Origin: Sphaerochaeta sp.
Lineage (GTDB): Bacteria > Spirochaetota > Spirochaetia > Sphaerochaetales > Sphaerochaetaceae
Direction of reading: 5' to 3'
DNA: 30,254 nt
Assembly (NCBI GenBank): GCA_003456855.1
Contig: DMOO01000243.1
Coordinates: 1 to 30,254, forward strand
Program-made: the position numbers and the translations under genes
Notes under the pieces: generated by a model
The model's input: the letters and a program-made list of their open reading frames with translations, nothing else
The model's database searches: none
What the model was told of the DNA's origin: nothing
Part shown: piece after piece, positions 21,964-29,968 of the stretch
Numbering within the stretch: position 1 is the stretch's first letter
Layout: the number at the start of each line of letters is the position of its first letter

Positions 21964-23334
21964 ATGAGGACAAAACATGTGAGCTTCCATACAACCTTCC
22001 TTTTAACTCTTTATGCTTTTCTTTGCATGTACATGGCCTCAGTCGTCACCGGCCCGTTACATTTCTATTCGCTGCCTTGTCTTGTTTTGATTGCGGGTTC
22101 ATACCTCCTTTGGGCCGGTGACGAATCCTTTGTTCTCCATTGCTCGGCTGCAATGATGCTCTGTCTGCTGGCAACTCTGCTTGCTGTGATGATCAGAAGG
22201 CGCTATTCGCTGAACCTCTGCTTCGAGGAGTCAGCCATCGCAAGCCTTGAGGGAAGGGTCGTCTACGATTCATCCTTCACTGAAAGGGGCAGCCATCTGA
22301 TGAAGATCAGCCTCTATGGCTGCACTGCGGTGACCGGTGACAGCGGAAGCGCAAAGGGCATCGTCTCCGTGCTCGGCGATACGCAGGCAATAATCTCCTA
22401 TGGCGTCAAGGTCCATCTCGAAGGTCGTTTCTCCGATGGGCTTTTCATCTACGACAGCATACAGGTTCTCTCCAGAGGCTGGCTGAACGACCTTAGGGAA
22501 TACATAATCTCCTGGTTGCAGATCAGGCTTTTGGGCTCCAATGCCGACAACGGTTCCATGCTGAGCTGTGTGCTTCTTCTTGGCAGAGCTGACAATTGCA
22601 CCATGGCCATCAAGGACAGGGCCGTCTCCTGCGGCTGCGCCCATGTGCTTGCCCTTTCAGGCATGCATCTTGGTATCCTGGCTAACCTTTGCAAGAGGTT
22701 CTTCGGTGGCAGGAGGCTGTCTAGCGTTGTCTCCTATGTTGTGATTGCCGCATTCGTCTTTGTCGCAGGCCCGAGGCCGTCTCTTGTAAGGTCGGCTCTG
22801 GCCTTCATCCTTGCCTTTCTGCCTTCAAGGGCGAGGATCATTGCAGTTTTCCTTGTCCAGATGGTCTTCTTCCCCGCGACGATGGTGGAGCTGGGCTGCT
22901 GCTACGGCTATGTGGCTGTATTCGGCATCGTGCTCCTGTCTCCTTATCTGGAGGCGGCCATGTTCCAGTTCGCGGGAAGACTGTCCACATTCATCTGTGC
23001 AAGCCTTTCCGTTCTGGTGCTGTGCATCCCTGTCCAGATGGCAAGCACCGGCCATTGGAGCCCTGGGGTGATTGTTGTTTCTCCTCTGGCAAGCCTGCTT
23101 GCAGCCCTGTCCATGGTGATGGGGCTTCTGCTTCTGGCCTTTGGCAGGAGGGCCTTTCTACTTGCCCTGAACAACCATGTCTTCAACGCCATGGACAGAG
23201 TCTTCTCCGCCTTCGAGGACCTTCCACAGGCGGGGTGGGTTGGCTATGGAGTGCTTCTGCTCTGCGTTGCCCTGGTGTTCATGTCTGCCTTCCTGCTCAG
23301 GGTCATGGCAAGAAGAAAGGTTGACGGTAGGTAA
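21964..23334 (+). CDS. comEC: ComEC/Rec2-family DNA uptake channel protein, short form
   Basis: The 456-residue polytopic protein belongs to the ComEC family, the inner-membrane channel for single-stranded DNA in natural transformation. It has an N-terminal membrane pair (about 10-50), a soluble DUF4131-like OB region (about 85-170, with EGRVVYDSSFTERGSH and LEGRF), and the Competence domain with the hallmark HVLALSGMHLGIL (227-239) and many membrane helices after it. The C-terminal metallo-beta-lactamase-like domain of Bacillus ComEC is absent, a common variant in which another nuclease may degrade the second strand. The reading frame stays open upstream into pta to 21532, but ATG 21964 follows the terminator and regulatory element and begins the membrane part. 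The shared element links it to the exported nuclease-family lipoprotein. Confidence 0.86.
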   Translation: MRTKHVSFHTTFLLTLYAFLCMYMASVVTGPLHFYSLPCLVLIAGSYLLWAGDESFVLHCSAAMMLCLLATLLAVMIRRRYSLNLCFEESAIASLEGRVVYDSSFTERGSHLMKISLYGCTAVTGDSGSAKGIVSVLGDTQAIISYGVKVHLEGRFSDGLFIYDSIQVLSRGWLNDLREYIISWLQIRLLGSNADNGSMLSCVLLLGRADNCTMAIKDRAVSCGCAHVLALSGMHLGILANLCKRFFGGRRLSSVVSYVVIAAFVFVAGPRPSLVRSALAFILAFLPSRARIIAVFLVQMVFFPATMVELGCCYGYVAVFGIVLLSPYLEAAMFQFAGRLSTFICASLSVLVLCIPVQMASTGHWSPGVIVVSPLASLLAALSMVMGLLLLAFGRRAFLLALNNHVFNAMDRVFSAFEDLPQAGWVGYGVLLLCVALVFMSAFLLRVMARRKVDGR

Positions 23335-23349
23335 TCAAAGGTCTTCCAG

Positions 23350-23419
23350 GATGCTCTGATCGCCTACATGAAATGAAGTGACAGCAAGTCTTTATCTGAT
23401 GCTCTGATTCCGTTATAAT
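23350..23419 (+). promoter_or_regulatory. 11-bp direct repeats and -10 box upstream of rsmA
   Basis: GATGCTCTGAT occurs at 23350-23360 and again at 23398-23408, 48 bases apart. The second copy ends five bases before a perfect TATAAT (23414-23419). ATG 23429 lies nine bases after that box and has no Shine-Dalgarno sequence, so the leader is at most a few bases. The repeats could bind a regulator. No good -35 hexamer is seen (TTTATC at 23391-23396 is the best). Confidence 0.5.
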
Positions 23420-23428
23420 GCCTTTGCG

Positions 23429-24286
23429 ATGGCTATATGGGACTTCGATTACAGCTCAATCTCCTCGATAACACGTATTCTGGAAGAGAACGGTCTTGGC
23501 ATGACCAAGAAGTTCGGACAGAACTTCCTGGTCTCCATGAGCGCCATTGACAGGATCACTGCCCTAAGTGGTGCCGCGGAGGGCTCAGTGGTATGGGAGG
23601 TCGGACCTGGAATCGGGGCTCTGACGACCAAGCTGCTTCAGACAGGCGCCAACGTCACATCGTTTGAGATCGACCACGGCTTCTGCCGAATTCTCAGGGA
23701 GAAGGCCTACGTTGACGTCCCGAACTTCACGCTTGTGGAGGGTGATGCCCTCAAGAGCTGGAAGTCCGTCTGGGAGAAGACTGGAACGCCTGACATCATC
23801 TGCGCCAATCTGCCTTACAACGTCGGTTCCGTGTTCATCGCATCGCTGATCGAGAACCGCTGTCTTCCGAAGAGGATGGTGTTCACGCTTCAGTCAGAGG
23901 TCGTGGAGCGCATGTGCTCGGGAATCGGTGACGACTCATACTCCGGCTTCTCGATCCTCACAGGTATCGACTACCAGAACAGGGAGGCCATGAAGCTCAA
24001 GAGCGGCTGCTTCTTCCCGCCACCGAATGTGGACAGCTCCGTCGTAGTCATGGAGAGAAGGACAGATGCCATGGTCCCGGAGGAGGACGCACGATTCTTC
24101 ATCGAGCTGGTCAGAATCCTGTTTGCCCAGCGCAGAAAGACAGTGAAGAACAATCTGAAGGCACTGGGGAGACCTGCTGCCGAGATAGATGAAGCTCTTG
24201 CAAAGAGCGGCATTAGTGTGACGGAGAGGGCGGAGAAGCTCACTGTGGCACAGATCCTTGAACTGGAGAGGAACATCAAGAGATGA
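23429..24286 (+). CDS. rsmA: 16S rRNA adenine dimethyltransferase RsmA/KsgA
   Basis: The 285-residue protein dimethylates two adjacent adenines near the 3' end of 16S rRNA (A1518 and A1519 in E. coli). It shows the family entry KKFGQNFL (27-34), SAM-binding motif I WEVGPGIGALTTKL (about 55-68), the acidic end of motif II FEID, motif III EGDAL and the catalytic motif IV NLPYNV (127-132). FPPPNVDSSVV and LFAQRRKTVKNNLK in the C-terminal domain are also typical. It is the first gene of a tight run whose members mainly serve RNA modification and translation. The next gene starts inside its stop codon (ATGA), indicating coupling. The message is probably leaderless. Confidence 0.95.
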   Translation: MAIWDFDYSSISSITRILEENGLGMTKKFGQNFLVSMSAIDRITALSGAAEGSVVWEVGPGIGALTTKLLQTGANVTSFEIDHGFCRILREKAYVDVPNFTLVEGDALKSWKSVWEKTGTPDIICANLPYNVGSVFIASLIENRCLPKRMVFTLQSEVVERMCSGIGDDSYSGFSILTGIDYQNREAMKLKSGCFFPPPNVDSSVVVMERRTDAMVPEEDARFFIELVRILFAQRRKTVKNNLKALGRPAAEIDEALAKSGISVTERAEKLTVAQILELERNIKR

Positions 24287-25578
24287 AGGTCTACGTCTAT
24301 ACATTGGGATGCAGGGTCAACCAGTGTGAGAGCGAGGCTGTGGCCGAATCCTTCATGAAGAGCGGCCATGAGATTCTCCACTCAAGCACAGGCGCCGACC
24401 TGATAATAGTCAATACATGCACAGTCACCAGCAAGGCCGAGCAGAAGGCTAGGCGCGAGATCCGTCTGTTCGCAAAGCAGGCGGTATCGCTTGTCACTGG
24501 CTGCTATGCCCAGATGAACCCAAGGGAGATCGAGGCGCTTGCAGACAACGTGGTTGTGCTGCCTCTGATCAGAAAGCCCGATCTTCTGAAGCTCCCGATG
24601 TTCCTTGATGAGAACGCGGGTGATGACCTTCTGTCAGCCGTGAAGTCCTTCGCCTCGGAGAGCAGGGCGGCAAGCTTCGGCGGATCTCTGTTCGACTTCG
24701 CCCCATCGCAGTTCTCGTATCACTGCAGGTCCTACCTGAAGGTCCAGGACGGCTGTGACAACAACTGCGGCTTCTGCAGAGTGCACATCGCACGTGGAAA
24801 GTCCCACAGCCTGGATGCCGAGACCGTGGTCCAGAGGGCCCTGGAGATAGAGCAGAAGGGCTATCACGAGATAGTTCTGACCGGTGTGAACCTGACGATG
24901 TACGACCACGAGGGAGATGGCCTTGGAGGGCTTCTGAAGAAGCTTCTTGCAGCTGTGGGCCCTGACATGAGGTTCCGCCTGTCATCGCTTGAACCTGACC
25001 ATATAGACGACCTTCTTCTGGAGCAGCTGAGAGACAGAAGGATGCAGCCATATTTCCATATCCCAATCCAGAGCGCCTCGGACAAGGTCATAAAGAGAAT
25101 AAGCAGAAGCTATGACAGCAGACATCTCGAGTATGTGATCAATGCCCTGAGAGAGCTGAAGGATGACCCGTTTCTGGCCTGTGATGTCATTACCGGGCTA
25201 CCGGGAGAGGGGGAAGAGGAGTTCGAGACAACCAGAAGCTTCCTTGAGCGCCACGGCTTTGCGATGATGCATGTGTTCCCGTTCAGCCCAAGACCTGACA
25301 CAGCCCTGGAGCACGCCAGGGACAAGGTTCCCGAGATTGTCCGTGACGAGAGGGCCAAGGTCCTGAGAGACCTTTCCGCACAGCTCAACCAGAGGTATGT
25401 CCAGCGCCAGGTCGGCAAGGAGAACGAGATGATCATAGAGGGTCGCAGGCTCGGGCATTGGTACGGCCTGACGGGCAACTACATGAAGGTCACACTTGCC
25501 AGCGACAATCCGAATCTGGATGTCGGCGATCTTGCAAGAATTAAATTGCTTTCTCCGGAGACTGCTGATACCATTTAG
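24283..25578 (+). CDS. mtaB: MtaB-type tRNA t6A37 methylthiotransferase
   Basis: The 431-residue radical-SAM enzyme adds a methylthio group to t6A37 of ANN-decoding tRNAs, giving ms2t6A. The N-terminal UPF0004 domain has cysteines C10 (TLGCRVNQCES), C46 (VNTCTVT) and C74 (VTGCYAQ) for one 4Fe-4S cluster. The radical-SAM motif is C158-N-N-N-C162-G-F-C165, followed by RVHIARGKSHS. TGVNLTMYDHEG, RLSSLEP and FPFSPRPDT are also characteristic. The C-terminal TRAM-like part is short. The L-G-C-R-V-N-Q signature and size point to MtaB (YqeV) rather than MiaB or RimO. Translation is coupled to rsmA. Confidence 0.9.
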   Translation: MKVYVYTLGCRVNQCESEAVAESFMKSGHEILHSSTGADLIIVNTCTVTSKAEQKARREIRLFAKQAVSLVTGCYAQMNPREIEALADNVVVLPLIRKPDLLKLPMFLDENAGDDLLSAVKSFASESRAASFGGSLFDFAPSQFSYHCRSYLKVQDGCDNNCGFCRVHIARGKSHSLDAETVVQRALEIEQKGYHEIVLTGVNLTMYDHEGDGLGGLLKKLLAAVGPDMRFRLSSLEPDHIDDLLLEQLRDRRMQPYFHIPIQSASDKVIKRISRSYDSRHLEYVINALRELKDDPFLACDVITGLPGEGEEEFETTRSFLERHGFAMMHVFPFSPRPDTALEHARDKVPEIVRDERAKVLRDLSAQLNQRYVQRQVGKENEMIIEGRRLGHWYGLTGNYMKVTLASDNPNLDVGDLARIKLLSPETADTI

Positions 25579-25607
25579 GAAATCTTCTACAGGGATAGGT
25601 TTTTTAA

Positions 25608-26486
25608 ATGGGAAGAAAAGACGGCATTAGGGTCAAAGACGCTGACCCTATGTACACTATTGTGCCTTACATCATGGACAAGCGCTATGATGCCATGAAC
25701 ATGATAACGCTGGACATTCCAGTGCATCCTCTTAAGGCATACATCAAGCAGAAGAGACAGGAAGGTGTTTTCATGAGCCATCTGGGGCTTGTGATATGCG
25801 CTTATCTCAGAACCGCAGCTAAGTATCCGCTTCTGAATCGATTCATAGTCAACAAGAAGATCTACGACCGCAAGGACTTCGATGTTGCCATGGTCGTCCT
25901 GAAGGACGGTGATGGGGACATGGAAGGAACCATGAGCAAGATCCGCTTCGACTTCAAGGACACGATCTTCGATGTCCAGAGGAAGATCGACGAGTACATT
26001 GCAAAGAACAGGGAGGAGAAGGCCAAGAACTCCACTGACAAGCTCATCAAGAAGCTCATCGGCTTCCCTGGGCTTGCTAACACAGGCGTCGGCCTCTTCA
26101 AGTGGATGGACAAGAGAGGCATACTGCCGATGTCCGTCATTGATGCAAGTCCGTTCCACACAAGTCTGACGATCTCCAACCTTGCAAGCATCAAGACCAA
26201 CCACATCTACCATCACTGCTACGAGTTCGGAACCACCAGCGTATTCATAACCATGGGAAACCTCAGGGAGGTCCCGAAGCGTGTGAAGGGAGAGGTGGTC
26301 TTCCAGACCTGCCTTCCGCTTGGAGTCGTCATGGACGAGAGAATCTGCAGCGGACACTACTTTGCCAGCTGTTTCCAGAACATGAGAAGGTACTTTGCCC
26401 ATCCTGAGCTTCTTGAGATGACGCTTGACGAAGACCTCGCTGCCGAGAATACTGTCAGCGAGAATGGAAAAGAAGACAAGGCATGA
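25608..26486 (+). CDS. Stand-alone 2-oxoacid dehydrogenase E2-like acyltransferase domain, active site altered
   Basis: The 292-residue protein has the fold of the E2 (chloramphenicol acetyltransferase-like) catalytic domain without lipoyl or subunit-binding domains: PYIMDKRYDAMNMITLDIPV, SHLGLVICAYLRTAAKYPLLNRFIV in the early part, SPFHTSLTISNLASI in the middle and VVMDERICSGHYFASCF near the end. E2 and CAT enzymes have H-x-x-x-D-G here. This protein has E244-R-I-C-S248-G, so both the catalytic His and the Asp are replaced. From memory, related stand-alone proteins keep D-E-R-I-C-D-G, so loss of His may be family-wide and the Ser a further change. It may bind acyl-CoA or act as a scaffold; activity is doubtful. 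No clear Shine-Dalgarno sequence precedes ATG 25608. It overlaps the biotin ligase gene at its end. Confidence 0.72.
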   Translation: MGRKDGIRVKDADPMYTIVPYIMDKRYDAMNMITLDIPVHPLKAYIKQKRQEGVFMSHLGLVICAYLRTAAKYPLLNRFIVNKKIYDRKDFDVAMVVLKDGDGDMEGTMSKIRFDFKDTIFDVQRKIDEYIAKNREEKAKNSTDKLIKKLIGFPGLANTGVGLFKWMDKRGILPMSVIDASPFHTSLTISNLASIKTNHIYHHCYEFGTTSVFITMGNLREVPKRVKGEVVFQTCLPLGVVMDERICSGHYFASCFQNMRRYFAHPELLEMTLDEDLAAENTVSENGKEDKA

Positions 26487-27210
26487 CATCCCGGGGTGCG
26501 ACCCGGTGGTTCTTTACGAATACGAATGCACAGACTCCACCAACAGGGTTCTGCTGGACATGGCCAGGGAAGGCTGTCCCAGCGGCACTGTCGTCTGGGC
26601 CCACAGGCAGGAGTCCGGACGCGGTCGTCTGGGACGCAGTTTCTCATCTCCCGAGGGTGGAATCTACATAAGTTTGCTGCTTCCTCTTGAAAAGGACGGC
26701 ATCTGCCTCACGGCGATGACCGGTGTGGCCGTAAAGCGCACAATTTCTGAAGTGTGTAACAAGGATTGTGGCATCAAATGGGTCAATGACATAATCTACA
26801 AGGGTAAGAAGGTGTGTGGAATCCTGGCTCAGGCCACCTCTGGCAAGGTTGTCATGGGCATAGGGATCAACTACACCACCGACATGCTTCAGCTTCCAGA
26901 GGATGTGAGGGAGATAGCGACATCCCTGTATTCATCAGCGGCTGATGCCCCACCGATGGAGGTGTTCGTCAATCGTCTTGTGTACAACATCTATTCTCTT
27001 TACTATGGAAGAGATGAAAACTGGCTGGAAGATTACAAAAGCTCTAGCACAATTGTCGGAAACAAAGTAAAAATAATGCAGGCTGGCAAGGTCACCGGCG
27101 AAGGTACCGCGGTCTCCATAGATGATTCATGCTTTCTGCATGTTGTGGACATGGATGGCAAGGAGACGGTGCTGTCGACCGGAGAGGTCAGCATAAGGAT
27201 TCAGAGATGA
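26464..27210 (+). CDS. birA: Biotin--[acetyl-CoA-carboxylase] ligase (BirA-type, no DNA-binding domain)
   Basis: The protein of about 248 residues activates biotin with ATP and attaches it to a Lys of biotin carboxyl carrier domains. It contains CTDSTNRVLLDMA, the ligase signature QESGRGRLGRSFSSPEGGIY (50-69), KWVNDIIYKGKKVCGIL (105-121) with the catalytic Lys, GIGINY and an SH3-like C-terminal domain (GNKVKIMQAGKVTGEGTAVSIDD). The winged-helix repressor domain of E. coli BirA is absent, so it cannot act as a regulator. The frame is open to ATG 26425, deep inside the upstream gene; I prefer ATG 26464 because the conserved domain starts soon after it. It ends in an ATGA overlap with argS. Confidence 0.88.
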   Translation: MEKKTRHDIPGCDPVVLYEYECTDSTNRVLLDMAREGCPSGTVVWAHRQESGRGRLGRSFSSPEGGIYISLLLPLEKDGICLTAMTGVAVKRTISEVCNKDCGIKWVNDIIYKGKKVCGILAQATSGKVVMGIGINYTTDMLQLPEDVREIATSLYSSAADAPPMEVFVNRLVYNIYSLYYGRDENWLEDYKSSSTIVGNKVKIMQAGKVTGEGTAVSIDDSCFLHVVDMDGKETVLSTGEVSIRIQR

Positions 27211-29036
27211 TCAACAAGTCAGAATGGAAGGAGCTGGTCCAGTCCAGACTCCAGAGAATGTATGAACTGTCGGGCCATGAGGGCAAGCTTCAGGACGTTG
27301 TCCTTCAGGTTCCGCCGAAACCGGAGCTGGGTGATCTGGCATTCCCTCTCTTCGCATTTGCAAAGGCCTTCTCCAAGGCCCCTGCGGCAATTGCACAGGA
27401 GCTTGCCGCCGACATCAACGCACTAGAGGACAAGCCGGACGGAGAGGCCTTCGTCGCAGGTCCTTACATGAACGTCAGACTCAACATGGACCAGATGGTT
27501 CTGGACACCTACAAGCAGATCATCAAGGAGTCAGGCTCCTACGGCAAGACCAATGTCCTTGGCGGCAAGAAGGTCATGATCGAGTTCAGCTGCCCGAACA
27601 CAAACAAGCCGCTGCACCTTGGCCATGTCAGAAACGACTGCATCGGACAGAGCATGAGCCAGATTCTCAAGGCTGGTGGAGCTGAGGTCCTGAAGGTCAA
27701 CCTGATCAACAACCGTGGAGTCCACATCTGCAAGTCAATGCTGGCCTACCAGAAGTTCGGCGGTGGAGAGACCCCTGAGTCATCCGGCATCAAGGGCGAC
27801 CATCTTGTCGGAAACTACTATGTCCGCTTTGCACAGTGGGAGAGCGAGGTCCTGAAGAAGGACATCGCTGATCTGATGGCAAAGGGAATGTCCGCAGAGG
27901 ATGCAGAGAAGCAGGCCAAGGACAACAACGGTCCGGATCTCGAGGCCCAGGCAATGCTCAGGAAGTGGGAGCAGGGCGACCCTGAGGTCATGGCTCTCTG
28001 GAGGAAGATGAACGGCTGGACACTCGATGGCGTCGCAGAGACCTACAAGAACACCGGAATCTCCTTCGACAAGTTCTACTATGAGAGCGACACCTACAAG
28101 CTCGGAAAGGACAAGGTCCTTGAGGGTCTTGAGAGAGGAGTCTTCCAGAAGGCCGAGGATGGAGCAATCTACATTGACAACTCCGACATCGGGCTCGACC
28201 GCAAGATCCTTCTCAGAAAGGACGGAACATCCATCTACATCACACAGGACATCGGAACAGCCATCAACCGCCACGAGGACTGGCCGTTCGACAGCCTGAT
28301 CTACGTTGTCGCAAGCGAGCAGAAGTATCACTTCACAATCCTCTTCCACGTCCTGGACAAGCTCGGCTATCCATGGGCAAAGGACCTCCACCATCTCTCA
28401 TACGGAATGGTCTTCCTTCCAGAGGGCAAGATGAAGAGCCGTGAGGGCACTGTCGTTGACGCTGATGACCTGATTGCCTCCCTGACCCAGATGGCCAAGG
28501 ACGAGATCATCGAGAAGGGCCGCGACGGTGAGCTTGACGATGTGGACCGGACAGCCCATGACATCGCCCTTGGTGCCCTGAATTACTACATACTCCAGTT
28601 CGACCCGAACAAGGATTTCGTGTTCAACCCTAAGGAGTCACTTTCCTTCAACGGCAACACAGGACCTTATCTTCAGTACATGGGAGCAAGAATCTCCTCC
28701 ATTCTCAGAAACTTCGAAGAGGTGAGAGGCCAGTATGATGAGATCCCGTTCGATCCATCTCTTCTGGAGCTGGAGGACGAGCGTGAGATCATCAAGATGA
28801 TCGGTGGCTTCCCTGAGACCGTTGCCAAGGCATGCAAGCAGTATGACCCGTCGGTTATCTGCGCATTCCTGTACGACCTCTCCAAGAAGTTCTCGCACTG
28901 GTACCACGACAACCAGATCCTCAAGGCCGAGACCTCATCACTGGTCAAGGCAAGGGTCTGCCTCTGTGAGATGGTTCTGCAGGTCATGAAGAACGCCTTC
29001 GACCTTGTAGGGATCCCGTTCCTTGAGAAGATGTGA
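27207..29036 (+). CDS. argS: Arginyl-tRNA synthetase
   Basis: The protein of about 609 residues is a class I aminoacyl-tRNA synthetase that charges tRNA-Arg. It has an N-terminal Arg-tRNA-synthetase additional domain (QVPPKPELGDLAFPLFAFAK), the HIGH motif PLHLGHVRND (135-144), NLINNRGVHICKSM, a degenerate KMSKS loop GKMKSREGTVV as usual for ArgRS, and an alpha-helical DALR anticodon-binding domain. ATG 27207 overlaps the birA stop; the open frame upstream to 27129 is a shadow of birA. There is an insertion rich in acidic and Lys residues around MSAEDAEKQAKDNNGP. A strong terminator ends the unit. Confidence 0.96.
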   Translation: MINKSEWKELVQSRLQRMYELSGHEGKLQDVVLQVPPKPELGDLAFPLFAFAKAFSKAPAAIAQELAADINALEDKPDGEAFVAGPYMNVRLNMDQMVLDTYKQIIKESGSYGKTNVLGGKKVMIEFSCPNTNKPLHLGHVRNDCIGQSMSQILKAGGAEVLKVNLINNRGVHICKSMLAYQKFGGGETPESSGIKGDHLVGNYYVRFAQWESEVLKKDIADLMAKGMSAEDAEKQAKDNNGPDLEAQAMLRKWEQGDPEVMALWRKMNGWTLDGVAETYKNTGISFDKFYYESDTYKLGKDKVLEGLERGVFQKAEDGAIYIDNSDIGLDRKILLRKDGTSIYITQDIGTAINRHEDWPFDSLIYVVASEQKYHFTILFHVLDKLGYPWAKDLHHLSYGMVFLPEGKMKSREGTVVDADDLIASLTQMAKDEIIEKGRDGELDDVDRTAHDIALGALNYYILQFDPNKDFVFNPKESLSFNGNTGPYLQYMGARISSILRNFEEVRGQYDEIPFDPSLLELEDEREIIKMIGGFPETVAKACKQYDPSVICAFLYDLSKKFSHWYHDNQILKAETSSLVKARVCLCEMVLQVMKNAFDLVGIPFLEKM

Positions 29037-29058
29037 TCCTATATTGATTTGAACATTG

Positions 29059-29099
29059 GGTGTAGAGATGAGAAGAATCCTCGTCTCTACACCTTTTTT
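29059..29099 (+). terminator. Rho-independent terminator of argS
   Basis: GGTGTAGAGA (29059-29068) pairs with TCTCTACACC (29084-29093), extended inward by four more pairs, and six Ts follow. It ends the rsmA-to-argS unit. Confidence 0.93.
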
Positions 29100-29275
29100 C
29101 TATGCTTGGATGAATGGCCATTTGACTCTGTGGAGAAAAACAAGAAAAAAAGATAAAAAAAATATCGAAAATGTGGCTTAGATTTAAGTTTTTGAAAATA
29201 GAGATAAATAATTACGAAGAAATTTGACCTACAGGACGAAAACCTTCAAAAAAGATAAAAAAAAAAGAGGGCTGT
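29100..29275. other. AT-rich intergenic stretch with two A-tract repeats
   Basis: No gene is seen in these 176 bases between argS and the TetR gene. Two near-copies of an A-run, GAT, A-run sequence occur at about 29145-29163 and 29249-29266. The second one gives a ten-T tract on the minus strand shortly after the tetR stop, which may help end tetR transcription although the preceding hairpin (CTGT/ACAG) is weak. Confidence 0.4.
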
Positions 29276-29839
29276 TCAGGAGTACAGGGTCAGCACGCCG
29301 TCCACCAGGCGGTCAAGCTCCCAGTCATAGTCGCTGGTGCCCACAATGACATCACATAGGCAGTCCATCACGGCAGAGGTGAAGAAGTCCGATGCCACAT
29401 CGGTGTCCTTTATGTCCAGCCACGAGCGCTGGACGCAGTATTCCAGGGCGACCCTGACTCTTGCACCGATCATGGAGTTTAGCTTCTTGCTCTGCTGGGC
29501 GAAGTATGGGTCGAACATCCTCTGCTGCTGGACGATGGAAAGATATGATGACAGGGGCTTCTCTGCGAAGGTCTCCAGGAAGCTGTCCACAAGGGCCTCC
29601 ATCAGACTCTGGGCGTCCTTTGCCTTGAAGTCGACCTTGAAGCTCTTTGTCTGCAGTATGCCCTGGCAGTATTCGACCATGCTCTCCGTCATGGCCTTCT
29701 GGCTCTCGAAGTGGCTGTAGATGCTTGCCTTTCGGATCCCGACCTTGTCCGCGATGTCGGAGAGGCTGACGTTCGATAGTCCCTTTTCAGCCCCCAGGTC
29801 CAGGAGAGCGTCCATTATCTGCTGTCTCGTATTGCTCAT
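29276..29839 (-). CDS. TetR/AcrR-family transcriptional regulator
   Basis: The 187-residue protein has the N-terminal TetR helix-turn-helix: TRQQIMDALLDLGAEKGLS, then LSDIADKVGIRKASIYSHFE (about 26-45), the strongly conserved part. The remaining all-helical part binds an unknown small ligand. It is transcribed away from rplU. A palindrome overlapping its probable -35 region suggests autorepression. No transporter or enzyme gene lies next to it in the window, so its other targets are not visible. Confidence 0.92.
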   Translation of the reverse strand: MSNTRQQIMDALLDLGAEKGLSNVSLSDIADKVGIRKASIYSHFESQKAMTESMVEYCQGILQTKSFKVDFKAKDAQSLMEALVDSFLETFAEKPLSSYLSIVQQQRMFDPYFAQQSKKLNSMIGARVRVALEYCVQRSWLDIKDTDVASDFFTSAVMDCLCDVIVGTSDYDWELDRLVDGVLTLYS

Positions 29840-29852
29840 GGCTTCATTTTTC

Positions 29853-29874
29853 CTAACGAACGGTAGTTAGTCAA
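29853..29874 (-). promoter_or_regulatory. Likely TetR-type operator overlapping the tetR -35 box
   Basis: CTAAC (29853-29857) and GTTAG (29866-29870) form an inverted repeat around GAACGGTA, close to the usual TetR-family ACCG-CGGT operator pattern. On the minus strand TTGACT (29869-29874), a good -35 box, overlaps it. The site is 14 bases upstream of the start codon. Confidence 0.6.
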
Positions 29875-29930
29875 GAGTACTTTTATTCTTTTTCTTTCCG
29901 AGGGTTGTGGAAAAAGATTCGTTTAAGGGG

Positions 29931-29936
29931 TATAAG
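29931..29936 (+). promoter_or_regulatory. -10 box for rplU
   Basis: TATAAG lies 32 bases before ATG 29969. The -35 hexamer is unclear (TTGTGG at 29905-29910 is 20 bases away). AAGG at 29957-29960 is a plausible ribosome-binding site for rplU. Confidence 0.45.
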
Positions 29937-29968
29937 GGTAGAGCAAATTTCATTTTAAGGATGTGTTT

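Noticed and set aside
25587..26489. 300-codon open frame on the minus strand across the acyltransferase gene
   Set aside because: It is the exact antisense of a gene with family motifs, and its translation shows no recognisable domain; GC-biased third positions create such shadows.
27129..27206. N-terminal extension of argS
   Set aside because: It is out-of-frame translation of birA; the conserved ArgRS N-terminus starts at ATG 27207, which overlaps the birA stop.
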